A stretch of 64,000 nucleotides of DNA, from NCBI GenBank assembly GCA_016716525.1, contig JADJWE010000009.1:496001-560000 (forward strand), written 5' to 3'. Each line of letters opens with the position of its first letter. Position 1 is the first letter of the stretch. The stretch is from Candidatus Flexicrinis affinis. Lineage in GTDB: Bacteria > Chloroflexota > Anaerolineae > Aggregatilineales > Phototrophicaceae. Positions 33,544 through 42,132 of this stretch are shown here, piece after piece. Under the pieces are notes generated by a model. That model was not told the DNA's origin, made no database searches, and saw only the letters and a program-made list of their open reading frames with translations. Position numbers and translations under genes: made by a program.

Positions 33544-34878
33544 CTACGGAGTGTAGGTCTGAATCCGCTGGCCCGGCACGCGTTGGGCGAGGCGCTGCAT
33601 CTGGCGGCTGACGTTGGCGATCACGTCGTCCACGTCGATGGTCAGAAGCTGCCGGTCGCGCATCACCACTTGTCCGTCGATGACGGTATGCACGACATCG
33701 GACGCCATCGCGCTGTAGACGAGGCTGGTCGTGACGCTGTGCAGCGGCTGATGATGCAGGCCGGACGTATCGACCACGATAAGGTCGGCCAGATAGCCGG
33801 CGGCCACCGCGCCGACGCGCCCTCCGAGTCCAACGACGTTCGCCGACTCGTGCGTTGCGATTGCCAGCGCTTCGGGGATGGTTAGCACCTCCGGATCGAG
33901 CGCGCGGTCTTTCTGAAGCATTGCGGTCAGGCGCATCGCTTCCCACAGGTCGAGCGTGTTGTTGCTGACGACGCCGTCGGTTGCCAGCCCGACTGGAATA
34001 CCGACGGCGCGCAGGTCGCGCACCGGCGTGACATCCATGCCGAGCTTGAGGTACGTTTTGGGCGCGGTCGCCACGCCGACGTTGGCGGAGGCCATGCGCT
34101 CGACGTCGTCCGGCGTCACGCCGCAGGCGTGCGCAATGATCGTGCCGGCCGCGAGTAAGCCGGTCTGCTCCAGCACTTCGATCGGCGTGATGCCGCGCTT
34201 AGCGAGGCTGGCTTCGGTCTGTTCACGGACTTCGGAGGCATGGATGTGGACCCGCACGCCGTGGCGCTTTGCGATACGGCCCGAGGCGGCGAGGAACGCG
34301 TCGTCGCAGGTGTACGGCGCGTGCGGGGCGACCATGGTCGTGATTCGCCCGTTGGCCGCGCCTTGCCACTCGCGGATAAACGTGTCGGTCTGGTCGAGCG
34401 CAGGCTGGCCGAGGCTGCCGAACATCGCCCAACCCAATACGCCGCGCATGCCGATCCGATCGATGGCCTCGCCGCCGCGATCCATGTGGAAGTAGTGGTC
34501 GGCGACGGTCGTGATGCCGGCGCGGATCATCTCGGCAGCGCCGAGCAGCATGCCCCAGTACACGTCCTCGGCGACAAGGTTGCTTTCCAATGGCCAGATG
34601 AACTCGTTGAACCAGCGGTCGATACTGACGTCCTCGGCGAGCCCGCGAAACAGCACCATCGGCACGTGCGCATGGCAGTTGACGAACCCCGGCATGACGA
34701 CCTTGCCGGTGGCGTCGATGACTGTACGGAAGTGGGACGGGTCGGCCATCCGCGCAGGCTGAACGGCTTCGATGCGCTGGCCGCGCACGAGCACGTCATG
34801 GCGCCAGAGGATGTCGGCGTGCTTTCCGTCAGGCGATACTGACAGCACATTTCCGTTGGCGATCAAGAGGTCGTTCAT
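33544..34878 (-). CDS. Amidohydrolase, MTA/SAH deaminase-like
   Basis: 444 residues of the metal-dependent amidohydrolase superfamily. Metal ligands are visible: His69 and His71 in FVNCHAHVPM, then HIHASEVREQTE, HACGVTPDD and the Asp in LATDGVVSNN. The order and spacing match the 5-methylthioadenosine/S-adenosylhomocysteine deaminase and chlorohydrolase branch, which deaminate purine nucleosides or related rings. ATG 34878 has GGAG upstream. The exact substrate is uncertain, as this branch is functionally diverse. Confidence 0.9.
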   Translation of the reverse strand: MNDLLIANGNVLSVSPDGKHADILWRHDVLVRGQRIEAVQPARMADPSHFRTVIDATGKVVMPGFVNCHAHVPMVLFRGLAEDVSIDRWFNEFIWPLESNLVAEDVYWGMLLGAAEMIRAGITTVADHYFHMDRGGEAIDRIGMRGVLGWAMFGSLGQPALDQTDTFIREWQGAANGRITTMVAPHAPYTCDDAFLAASGRIAKRHGVRVHIHASEVREQTEASLAKRGITPIEVLEQTGLLAAGTIIAHACGVTPDDVERMASANVGVATAPKTYLKLGMDVTPVRDLRAVGIPVGLATDGVVSNNTLDLWEAMRLTAMLQKDRALDPEVLTIPEALAIATHESANVVGLGGRVGAVAAGYLADLIVVDTSGLHHQPLHSVTTSLVYSAMASDVVHTVIDGQVVMRDRQLLTIDVDDVIANVSRQMQRLAQRVPGQRIQTYTP

Positions 34879-34962
34879 GGGACTCCGCAGTGGGTGATGG
34901 CACGGGTTGATAGGCGTGCCAGTGTAACGCGGCATGCTGCGGTGTCACAGTCCAATGCGGGC

Positions 34963-36210
34963 TCAGCGGATGATCTCCAGCCAAAGCACGCCGAACGCAA
35001 TCGTCAGCAGCGTCACCGGCACGCCGACCCTCAGAAAAGGCATGAAGCCCAACGATTCGCGCATGCCGCGCGCCACTTCCGCGACGATCAGCGTCGCCGC
35101 AGAGCCGAGCAGTGTCAGGTTGCCGGCCAGCGTGGACGCCATCGCCAGCGTGAGCCACGCGTGGCGTGCATCGGGCAGTGCGGCGACTTCGGGTCGCATC
35201 AGCAGCACCGCCGGCACGTTCGAGACGAGGTTGCTCAATACGCCGGTCGTCAGCGTCAGCGGGACTGTGCCGCCTTCGATCAGCGGGCGCAGCGCGCCAA
35301 ACACGACCTCGCCCAGTCCGGCCGACTCTATGGCGCCGGTGACGACGAACAGACCGGCGAAGAACGCTAGCAGTTCCCAGTCGAGCGCGAGCAGCTTGGC
35401 CGGGCGCAGGCGCGAGATCAGTAGCAAGCCCGCTGCGGCGCAGGCGGCGGTCACGACGCTCACGCCGATCAGGAACAGCACAAACAGCAGGACGACGATC
35501 GCCAGTACGCGGTTGAGCAGCGGCGTATACGGCCGGGGAGGGGGCAGTTCGGCGGCGGCAAGCGTCCCGCGGAATTCGTCGCGGAACATCACGACGATCA
35601 CCGCCCAACTGATCGCCAGACCGACCAGCGCCACGGGCGTAAGCGCGGAGGCGAAGTCAAGATAGCCGATGCCGCTGGCCTGCCCGATGATGACGTTTTG
35701 CGGGTTGCCGGTGATGGTCGCCACCGACCCGACGTTGGCGGCGACACCTATGCCGATCAGGTACGGCAGCGGGCGACGACCGAAGCGCCGCACGATGTCG
35801 ATGGCCAGCGGGGTGACCATCAGGCAGATGGGGTCGTTGAGGAAAAACGCAGACAGCACGCCGGACGCGCCGATCACCAGCGCGAGCAGCATGGCCGGAG
35901 TCCGTGCCAGGCGAAGGGTCCGGCTTGCCACGAAACGGAAGAACCCCGCCAGCCGCAAATGGACGTTGATGACCATCATCGCGCCGAGCAGCAGAATGGT
36001 GCCGAGGTCGATCGCGCCTAGCGCATCCTGTTCGCTGATGGCCCCGATCAGCACCAGAACGACCGACGCGACGAGCGCGATGGTGGCGCGATTCATGGCG
36101 AGCCGCGGCACGCTCCCGACCGCGATTGCCGCATACGCTGCTGTCACCACGATCAACGTGACGATCTGAAGGGTGCTAATGGGGAGCCTCCACAGGTGCG
36201 GTCGGAGCAC
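34963..36210 (-). CDS. Ion-transporter superfamily permease (ArsB/CitM/SLC13-like)
   Basis: 415 residues with about eleven hydrophobic helices. Family-like segments: FFLNDPICLMVTPLAIDIVRR (core FFLNDPICLMVTP), NVGSVATITGNPQNVIIGQASG (core TGNPQNVIIG) and the matching C-terminal half LSNLVSNVPAVLLMRP. The repeated N-x-P hairpins are typical of this superfamily, which exports arsenite or carries Na+ and carboxylates. GTG 36210 is used as start but has no ribosome site; GGAGG at about 36186-36190 precedes an ATT at 36181, so a rare ATT start is possible. Confidence 0.88.
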   Translation of the reverse strand: MLRPHLWRLPISTLQIVTLIVVTAAYAAIAVGSVPRLAMNRATIALVASVVLVLIGAISEQDALGAIDLGTILLLGAMMVINVHLRLAGFFRFVASRTLRLARTPAMLLALVIGASGVLSAFFLNDPICLMVTPLAIDIVRRFGRRPLPYLIGIGVAANVGSVATITGNPQNVIIGQASGIGYLDFASALTPVALVGLAISWAVIVVMFRDEFRGTLAAAELPPPRPYTPLLNRVLAIVVLLFVLFLIGVSVVTAACAAAGLLLISRLRPAKLLALDWELLAFFAGLFVVTGAIESAGLGEVVFGALRPLIEGGTVPLTLTTGVLSNLVSNVPAVLLMRPEVAALPDARHAWLTLAMASTLAGNLTLLGSAATLIVAEVARGMRESLGFMPFLRVGVPVTLLTIAFGVLWLEIIR

Positions 36211-36251
36211 GGGCGGCGATCAGTAGCGAGGTGCGTGACGTTGACGCAAGG

Positions 36252-36295
36252 GACGGAAAACGACGAAGGCGCTCGGTGTGATACGAGCGCCTTCG
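36252..36295 (-). terminator. Intrinsic terminator of the DUF11-like gene
   Basis: CGAAGGCGCTC and GAGCGCCTTCG form a perfect 11-bp stem (36264-36274, 36285-36295) with a 10-nt loop. On the minus strand it is followed by TCGTTTTCC, 22 nt after the stop codon. Confidence 0.85.
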
Positions 36296-36317
36296 CGGGA
36301 CTGCGAACTGGCTGGTC

Positions 36318-37469
36318 CTACTTGAACTTCTTGCGCAGGCCGGGCGGCAGAGCGCCGGGTGTGACGCTCACGCCCTGACACTTGCGGCGCCAGCCATGCG
36401 CGGGCGCCCACGGCGGCGGCGGATTGCCGCACTCGCCATCGTCGCGGTAGACATCGTCGGGGAAGTCACCGATGTAAATATCGACATCGACGACGATGAT
36501 GATCACCGCAATGATGATCCCGCCGTCGCCGGACGTGCCGTCGATGCGGACGATGTCACCGATACGGATCACCGTCAGCATCGGGTCGTCAGGGTCGAGT
36601 TCAATTGAAATGCCGAAGATGATGATGATGTTTCCGTCGATGGCCTCGATCGGCCCTTCGATGATGATGACGATGTCGTCGTCGGCCTCGGAGACGACGA
36701 AGTGCGCCTCGTCGCTTGCGGTGACCGGAGTGTCGCCAGCCATCGCGGTTACGGTGGCGATGTTCACCTGCTGGCCTTCGTCCTCAGGCGAAATCGGGCC
36801 GACGACGCACTCGAAGCTCAACCCGGGCGGCAGTTCGGCAGGGATGACGCACGACTCGAGGCTGACCATGCTGTCGGATAGCACGATGTCGGTGAGCGTC
36901 TCGGTCCCGTCGTTGGTGACGATGATGCGGAACTGCACCTCGGACTCGGTAGTCACGGCGAGGCCGGGTTCATTGTCCGCCGAGAACCACGCGCCGCCCA
37001 CGCCGACGAGCTTCTCGATCCGGACCAGCGCGATGGAGCCAGCGAACGCATACGCCGAGTCGGTCGCGGTCAGCGTGGTTCCATTCGCCTGCGCGGTGAC
37101 CAGCACGGTGTTGACGGTTTGGCCGTCCGCGGCGGCGATCGGACCCAGCACGCATTCGGTCAGCTCGTCAGGTTCGAGCGATTCGGGCAGCGTGCAGGTC
37201 GACGCGTCCAGCAGCGTGTCGACCAACGACAGCCCGGTGACAGTCTCATCGCCGGTGTTTGCGATTTGGATCAAGTAGGAGAGCGGGTCGCCCGCAGACA
37301 CGATCAGTCCCGGCGCGATTTGGGCGTCGTGCCACGTCGTGCCGCCATCCGACGAGACGGACTTGACGACGCTGATCTCGGCGGTCGAGTCGTCCTGTGC
37401 GGCGGTGATGCCGACCAGCAGTGCCCCAGTCGCCATAACCAACATGATACGCATGAGAATTCGGATCAT
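36318..37469 (-). CDS. Exported DUF11-like repeat protein with Ile/Asp-rich domain
   Basis: 383 residues with a signal peptide (MLVMATGALLVGITAAQ). Two DUF11-type immunoglobulin-like repeats follow: LSYLIQIANTGDETVTGLSL with TCTLPESLEPDELTECVLGP, and VQFRIIVTNDGTETLTDIVL with SCVIPAELPPGLSFECVVGP. Each has a conserved Cys pair. Residues about 255-335 are an unusual run alternating Ile/Val with Asp/Gly (IVIIIEGPIEAIDGNIIII and IIIAVIIIVVDVDIYIGDFP), then a basic Pro-rich tail ending LPPGLRKKFK. AGGAG lies 8 nt before the ATG. Probably a surface or secreted structural protein. Confidence 0.82.
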   Translation of the reverse strand: MIRILMRIMLVMATGALLVGITAAQDDSTAEISVVKSVSSDGGTTWHDAQIAPGLIVSAGDPLSYLIQIANTGDETVTGLSLVDTLLDASTCTLPESLEPDELTECVLGPIAAADGQTVNTVLVTAQANGTTLTATDSAYAFAGSIALVRIEKLVGVGGAWFSADNEPGLAVTTESEVQFRIIVTNDGTETLTDIVLSDSMVSLESCVIPAELPPGLSFECVVGPISPEDEGQQVNIATVTAMAGDTPVTASDEAHFVVSEADDDIVIIIEGPIEAIDGNIIIIFGISIELDPDDPMLTVIRIGDIVRIDGTSGDGGIIIAVIIIVVDVDIYIGDFPDDVYRDDGECGNPPPPWAPAHGWRRKCQGVSVTPGALPPGLRKKFK

Positions 37470-37601
37470 TGCGATACTCCTAACGTGCCGTGTCGCTAAG
37501 GGCCGGCATGTCTTGAATGATACGTGTTACACCGTTGAGCCAACGTGAATGTTTCAACAAAAGCGATCACGCGTTGGGGGCACCGGAGTCCGTCTCGCCG
37601 C

Positions 37602-37631
37602 TTGACAGCACAACCTCAGCGTCCGTATCAT
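37602..37631 (+). promoter_or_regulatory. Promoter of the pheST leader
   Basis: TTGACA (37602-37607, perfect), 18 nt, TATCAT (37626-37631). The start near 37638 coincides with the beginning of T-box stem I. Confidence 0.75.
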
Positions 37632-37637
37632 GGTTCC

Positions 37638-38064
37638 AACAGCGTTGCGGGGGACAGTCCGCGCGCGCACTGACTCGCCAGAGAGCGACCGTCACAGGCT
37701 GAAAGCGGTCGCGGAGGCAGGCGCGGAATTCACCCCCAAAGTGGACGGCCCGTCCGTCCTATCGCTGGCTCGTTGAACGAGAGTTATCAGTCGTCAGAAA
37801 TCAGTTGTCGGGGCAGAGCCTAATCCGGTTCGTTGGGCACTGACGACTGACCACTGATAACTGTCAACTAGACAAGCCCGGTTTGCCCGCCGTTATCGGG
37901 GCCAATGAGTGGGGCGCGGTGCAAAAGCCGCGGCCAATCAGGGTGGTACCGCGAGCGACACACATGACACGCTCGTCCCTGCTTGCACGTGAATCGTCGG
38001 CCGGGGCGGGCGTTTTCGTTTTCCCTCCGCCGTCCGGCGATTTCAACCGCTCGATTGAGGAGGG
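37638..38064 (+). promoter_or_regulatory. Phe-specific T-box riboswitch leader
   Basis: The leader senses uncharged tRNA-Phe and controls pheST. Stem I has the AGAGA-type motif in CCAGAGAGCGACC (about 37678), the matching distal loop GGCTGAAAGCGGTCGC (about 37697), and the specifier TTC at 37729-37731 in GGAA-TTC-ACCCCC. The T-box sequence AGGGTGGTACCGCG is at 37940-37953; its TGGT would pair with the ACCA end of tRNA-Phe (A73). The competing helix uses AGGG and CGAGCG against CGCTCGTCCCT (37970-37980). No clear T-run follows it, while CCCTCC (38023-38028) complements the pheS ribosome site GGAGGG (38059-38064), so control may be at translation. A repeat element occupies 37781-37870 between stem I and the T-box. 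Confidence 0.85.
37781..37870. repeat. Interspersed palindromic repeat, copy 2, inside the T-box leader
   Basis: The left arm (37781-37811) holds GTTATCAGTCGTCAG and the 16-mer TCAGAAATCAGTTGTC shared with copy 1; the right arm (37838-37870) holds CTGACGACTG and CACTGATAACTGTC. The arms pair imperfectly and replace the variable part of the T-box leader. Confidence 0.75.
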
Positions 38065-38067
38065 TTC

Positions 38068-39102
38068 ATGCTGGAGAAACTAGAGTCGGTACACCAGCAG
38101 GCGCAAGCCGAGCTGGCCGAGGTGCGCGACAGCGCCGCGCTGACGGCGTGGAAGTCGCGTTACATCGGAGGAAAGGGCGCGGTCAGCCAACTGCTGCGCG
38201 GGATCGGCGGACTGGCTGCCGAGGAGCGCCCGGTGTTTGGCAAGCGCGCCAACGAAGTCATGGCGGCGCTCGACGAGGCGTATGCCGCGCGCGAACTGCT
38301 CGTACAGGACATCGAGATGGCCGCCGATCTGGAAGGCGGGGCGCTGGATGTCACGCTGCCGGGGCGCCAGCCCGCGATGGGGCGGCTTCACCCGTCCACG
38401 CAGACGCTGCGCCGCTTCAACGAAATCTGGGCGGAGATGGGCTTCAGCGTGTACCGCAGCCGCGACGTCGAAACCGACGACATGAACTTCACGCTGCTCA
38501 ACTTCCCGCCGCACCATCCGGCGCGCGACATGCAGGACACGTTCTACACGACCGATCCCGACGTCATCCTGCGCACGCACACGTCGGCTGGGCAAATCCG
38601 CGCGATGCACGAGCTGGGCGGCGGCGGCACCAAGCCGATCCGTGTCGTGCTGCCGGGCATGTGCTACCGTTTCGAGCAGATTACCAACCGCAGCGAGGCA
38701 CAGTTCTATCAGGTCGAAGGCATCGCCGTCGGCCGCAACATCACCATGAGCGATCTCAAGGGCACGGTGGCCGAGTTCGCCCGCAAGATGTACTCGCCGG
38801 ACGCCAAAGTGCGCTACCGCGCGTCGTACTTCCCGTTCACCGAGCCGAGCATGGAGATCGACATCGAGTGCTTCCTGTGCGGCGGCGAAGGGTGCAGCGT
38901 GTGCAAGTACACGGGCTGGCTTGAGATCGCCGGCAGCGGCATGATTCACCCGGTTGTGCTGCGCAACGGCGGTTACGATCCGGCGGAGTGGTCGGGCTTC
39001 GCATTCGGTATGGGGCCGGAGCGCATCGCCATGCTCAAGCACGGCATCACCGACATCCGCAACTTCTGGGCCAACGACTCGCGCTTCCTCGAACAGTTCT
39101 AG
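38068..39102 (+). CDS. pheS: Phenylalanine--tRNA ligase alpha subunit
   Basis: 344 residues. Forms the alpha2beta2 enzyme that charges tRNA-Phe. The N-terminal coiled-coil (about 1-90) binds tRNA; the catalytic class II core contains motif 2-like TSAGQIRAMHELG and FEQITNRSEAQFYQVEGIAV and motif 3 GMGPERIAMLKHGITDIR. Cysteines in CFLCGGEGCSVCK form the small knuckle seen in many PheS proteins. The ribosome site GAGGAGGG may be masked by the leader. pheT follows 11 nt after the stop. Confidence 0.97.
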   Translation: MLEKLESVHQQAQAELAEVRDSAALTAWKSRYIGGKGAVSQLLRGIGGLAAEERPVFGKRANEVMAALDEAYAARELLVQDIEMAADLEGGALDVTLPGRQPAMGRLHPSTQTLRRFNEIWAEMGFSVYRSRDVETDDMNFTLLNFPPHHPARDMQDTFYTTDPDVILRTHTSAGQIRAMHELGGGGTKPIRVVLPGMCYRFEQITNRSEAQFYQVEGIAVGRNITMSDLKGTVAEFARKMYSPDAKVRYRASYFPFTEPSMEIDIECFLCGGEGCSVCKYTGWLEIAGSGMIHPVVLRNGGYDPAEWSGFAFGMGPERIAMLKHGITDIRNFWANDSRFLEQF

Positions 39103-39113
39103 GGGCTGACGAC

Positions 39114-41681
39114 ATGCAGATACCACTTTCATGGCTGAAGGAACTGGTCGACATCGACGTGCCGGCCGAGGTGTTGGCCGACCGCCTGACGAAGGCCGGC
39201 ATCGAGGCGACGCTGACGTACATCGGCGTCCCGCAGCAGCACATCCCCGGCATTCAGGTCCCTCCGAGCGACCATTTGGTGTGGGACCGCGAGCGCATCA
39301 AGCTGGCGCGCATCCTCGAAGTCAAGCCGCACCCCGACGCCGACCGCCTCGTGTTGGCGATTGTCGACTACGGCTCGGCGGAGCCGGAACAGTGCGTCAC
39401 CGGCGCGCCGAACCTGTTCGAGTACAAGGGCATCGGCCCGCTGCAAGCGCCGCTGTGGACGATCATCGCGCTGGAAGGCGCGGAAGTTTGGGACGGCCAC
39501 AGCGACACCCCCAAGCGGATGATCCTCAAGGGCCGCCCGCTGCGCGGCATCTATAACAAATCGATGGTGTGCAGCGAGAAGGAACTCGGCATCAGCGACG
39601 AGCACGAGGGCGTGATCCTCATGCATGAAGACCCTGGCAAGCCGGTCGGGACACCGCTGCAAGATGTGTTCGGCGACGTGGTGCTCACAGTCGAACTCAC
39701 GCCGAACTTGGCGCGCTGCTACAGCGTAGTCGGCGTCGCCCGCGAGATTTCGGCACTGCTGGACAAGCCGCTGCGCGCGCCCAGCACGCACGTGATGATG
39801 GCGGGGCCGGACATCGCCCAATCGGTGAAAATCCTGATCGAGGACGCCGAACTCAACCCGCGCTTCACCGCCGCGCTGCTGATGGGCACGACCATTCGTC
39901 CGTCACCGGAGTGGCTGCAGCGGCGTCTAAAGCTGATTGGCCAACGTCCGATTAGCAACATCGTCGACGTGACCAACTACGTGATGTTCGAAAGCGGTCA
40001 GCCGCTGCACGCGTTCGACTACGACAAGCTGGTCGAACGCGCGGGCGGTGCCGTCCCGACGATCATCACGCGGCGGGCGCGCCCCGGCGAAACGCTGGAA
40101 ACGCTCGACGGGCAGGTGCGCAAGCTGACGACCGACAACGAACTCGTCTGCGACACGGCGGGCGTGCTCGGCCTTGCCGGCGTCATGGGCGGCGCCGAAA
40201 CGGAGATCAGCGACGGCACGACCAACGTGCTGCTCGAAGCGGCCAACTGGTACTTCATCAACATCCGGCGCACGATGCAGCAGCACAAGGTGTTCACTGA
40301 AGCTGGCACCCGCTTCAGTCGCGGCGTGCATCAAGCACAGGCGGAGATCGGCGTCCGGCGCGGCATCGAACTGATGCGGCAGCTCGGCGGCGGAACCGTC
40401 AGCAGCGGGTTGGTGGACGTGGTCGCCAAGCCGGCGCCGCATATCGCCATCACGCTGTACGAGACGGAGATTAAGCGCCTGACCGGCATGGCGGTCAGCA
40501 TCAAGCAGGCGGCCGACATCCTCGCGCGGCTGCAGTTCGACGTCACGCTGCGCGCCGACTCGCTGGTCGCGGTCGTGCCCGATCACCGCACCGACATCAG
40601 CGACGACTCGGTGATCGGCCAAGCCGACCTGATCGAGGAGATCGCGCGGATTATCGGCCTCGATAACCTGCCAACGACGCTGATGGACGAGACGCTGCCC
40701 GAGCAGTGGTCGAACGTGTCACTTGACCGCGAAGAGCAGGTGCGCGACGTACTGGTGGCGCTCGGATTGCAGGAGAACATCACGCATCGGTTCACCACGC
40801 CGGAAGCGGAAGCGCTTCTCGTCCCGCGGGGCGGGTCGGGTCATGCTGGACTGAATGTGCCGAATGGCGCCGGCTACGTGCGGATCGCGAACCCGATTCA
40901 GCCCGACAAGACGGTGCTGCGCCACTCCCTTCTACCCAACATGCTGAATGCCGTGCGCAGCAACTTGCGCCACACGTCGCATCAGGCGGTGTTCGAGATC
41001 GGGTCGGCCTACTTCCGCATCGAAGGGCAGCAGCTTCCCGACGAGCCGAGCCGGCTGGCGATCGTTCTGGCCGGCCCGCGCCAGCCCGATCACTTCTCGC
41101 GACAGGAGGCGCCACCGGCCGATTTCTACGACATCAAAGGCGTCGTAGAGGGACTGCTGCGCGGCTTGCACATTCCGGCGTGGTCGCTCAAGGCGCAGGG
41201 CGGACCGTCGCTGCACCCGGGCCGGTCGGCGACCATCACGATCGACGGTGACGTAGTCGGGCATTTCGGCGAGCTGCACCCGCTGGTGGTGCGGGCTTTC
41301 GAACTGCCAGCCGACGTGCCGGTTATGGCCGGCGAGTTCGACCTCGAACGGATCCAAAAGGCCGTTCAGGCGCTGTACCGCACGTCGGCGGTGCCGACGA
41401 CTCCGCCGGTGTACGAGGACATCGCGCTGATCGTGCGCGATTCGGTGCCTGCCGGCGATCTGCATGCGCTGATCGAGCAGTCCGGCGGCGATCTGCTGCG
41501 GTCGGTGCGGCTGTTCGACGTGTACACCGGGGCCAGCGTGCCGCAAGGTCACAAGAGCTTGGCGTTCAGCCTCGTGTATCAGGCCGAAGACCGTACGCTG
41601 TCCGACGCCGAAGTAGCGGCGGTCCGCAAGAAGATCGTCAAAGCGGCGCAGAAGGCGTTCGACGCGCAGCTTCGAGGGTAG
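39114..41681 (+). CDS. pheT: Phenylalanine--tRNA ligase beta subunit
   Basis: 855 residues, longer than the usual 790-800. It opens with MQIPLSWLKELVDIDVPAEV, has an EMAP-type tRNA-binding domain (about 55-200; KLARILEVKPHPDADRLVL), then B3/B4 editing and B5 domains (PISNIVDVTNYVMFESGQPL core NIVDVTNYVM; ITLYETEIKRLTGM), and a C-terminal anticodon-binding FDX domain (YEDIALIVRDSVPAG). The start is ATG 39114, the standard N-terminus, though the frame opens earlier inside pheS. A string of acidic insertions in the first domain accounts for the extra length. Confidence 0.97.
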   Translation: MQIPLSWLKELVDIDVPAEVLADRLTKAGIEATLTYIGVPQQHIPGIQVPPSDHLVWDRERIKLARILEVKPHPDADRLVLAIVDYGSAEPEQCVTGAPNLFEYKGIGPLQAPLWTIIALEGAEVWDGHSDTPKRMILKGRPLRGIYNKSMVCSEKELGISDEHEGVILMHEDPGKPVGTPLQDVFGDVVLTVELTPNLARCYSVVGVAREISALLDKPLRAPSTHVMMAGPDIAQSVKILIEDAELNPRFTAALLMGTTIRPSPEWLQRRLKLIGQRPISNIVDVTNYVMFESGQPLHAFDYDKLVERAGGAVPTIITRRARPGETLETLDGQVRKLTTDNELVCDTAGVLGLAGVMGGAETEISDGTTNVLLEAANWYFINIRRTMQQHKVFTEAGTRFSRGVHQAQAEIGVRRGIELMRQLGGGTVSSGLVDVVAKPAPHIAITLYETEIKRLTGMAVSIKQAADILARLQFDVTLRADSLVAVVPDHRTDISDDSVIGQADLIEEIARIIGLDNLPTTLMDETLPEQWSNVSLDREEQVRDVLVALGLQENITHRFTTPEAEALLVPRGGSGHAGLNVPNGAGYVRIANPIQPDKTVLRHSLLPNMLNAVRSNLRHTSHQAVFEIGSAYFRIEGQQLPDEPSRLAIVLAGPRQPDHFSRQEAPPADFYDIKGVVEGLLRGLHIPAWSLKAQGGPSLHPGRSATITIDGDVVGHFGELHPLVVRAFELPADVPVMAGEFDLERIQKAVQALYRTSAVPTTPPVYEDIALIVRDSVPAGDLHALIEQSGGDLLRSVRLFDVYTGASVPQGHKSLAFSLVYQAEDRTLSDAEVAAVRKKIVKAAQKAFDAQLRG

Positions 41682-41719
41682 AGAGAGGGAAAAGGGGAAG
41701 GGGGAAGGGGAAAGGGAAC
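41679..41719 (+). repeat. Polypurine tract
   Basis: About forty nearly uninterrupted A/G residues with five G4-5 runs (GGGG separated by AA to AAA) begin at the pheT stop codon, followed by a pyrimidine-rich CCCCCTTCGTTTCCCC segment that can pair with it. The tract could form a snapback hairpin, a G-quadruplex or a triplex, and may terminate pheST transcription. Confidence 0.6.
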
Positions 41720-41744
41720 CTCGCCCCCTTCGTTTCCCCTGCGA

Positions 41745-41979
41745 ACCTCACCCCTGGGCCCTCATACGGACCTCACCCCCGGCCCCTCTCCCGAGGAGAG
41801 GGGAGAACGATAGGCGTGACATCGCGGTTACTGCTGCTGCTCCGCCTTGCCAAAAAGTGTTACCCATGTCTCCGAACGCTGTGTTACCTATGTCCCCGGT
41901 CTTTACGCCGGAAGAGGGGAGAACCACACGCGCAGCATCCTAAAGCCCCTCTCCTCGGGTGACGGGTTTGGGGTGAGGT
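41745..41979. repeat. CCCTCACCC-family repeat, interrupted copy
   Basis: The left arm includes CCTCACCCCCGGCCCCTCTC followed by its hairpin partner GAGGAGAGGGG (41778-41802); the right arm is CCCCTCTCCTCGGG then TTTGGGGTGAGGT (41945-41979). The two halves are separated by about 140 bp that contain the IS-end-like direct repeat, as if one element inserted into the other. Confidence 0.6.
41858..41900. repeat. Direct repeat resembling an IS end
   Basis: GTGTTACCCATGTCTCCGAA (41858-41877) and GTGTTACCTATGTCCCCGGT (41881-41900) match in 16 of 20 positions, 23 nt apart. The string resembles terminal sequences I associate with IS481/IS21-type elements, so this may be the relic of one end. The family call is weak. 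Confidence 0.35.
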
Positions 41980-42078
41980 GCATCGCTAACGGGCGGCGGA
42001 GCGCCTTGACGCGGGGTGAGGCCGGGCAAGGCGGGCGAGCCAGCGGCTCGCCCCTACAACCCTTGTTGTTGGTATACG

Positions 42079-42132
42079 CTGACACCCCGATTCCTGACAA
42101 CTGACCACTGTCCTCTGACAACTGTCTCCTGA
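42079..42132. repeat. CAGTTGTCAG-family repeat, copy 3 (one arm)
   Basis: Three close repeats of the right-arm unit: CCTGACAACTGACCACTG, CTCTGACAACTG and TCTCCTGATCAC. No matching left arm is found nearby, so the copy is truncated. It overlaps the stop end of the DinB-like gene on the minus strand. Confidence 0.65.

Larger units (their letters stand above)
41682..42132. other. 451-bp spacer made of repeats and a possible IS remnant
   Basis: No gene is supported. In order: a polypurine tract (41679-41719), the CCCTCACCC-type repeat split into 41745-41803 and 41944-41979, a direct repeat resembling an IS end (41858-41900), the palindrome GGGCGAGCC-AGC-GGCTCGCCC (42033-42053), and a CAGTTGTCAG-family arm (42079-42132). 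Confidence 0.7.
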
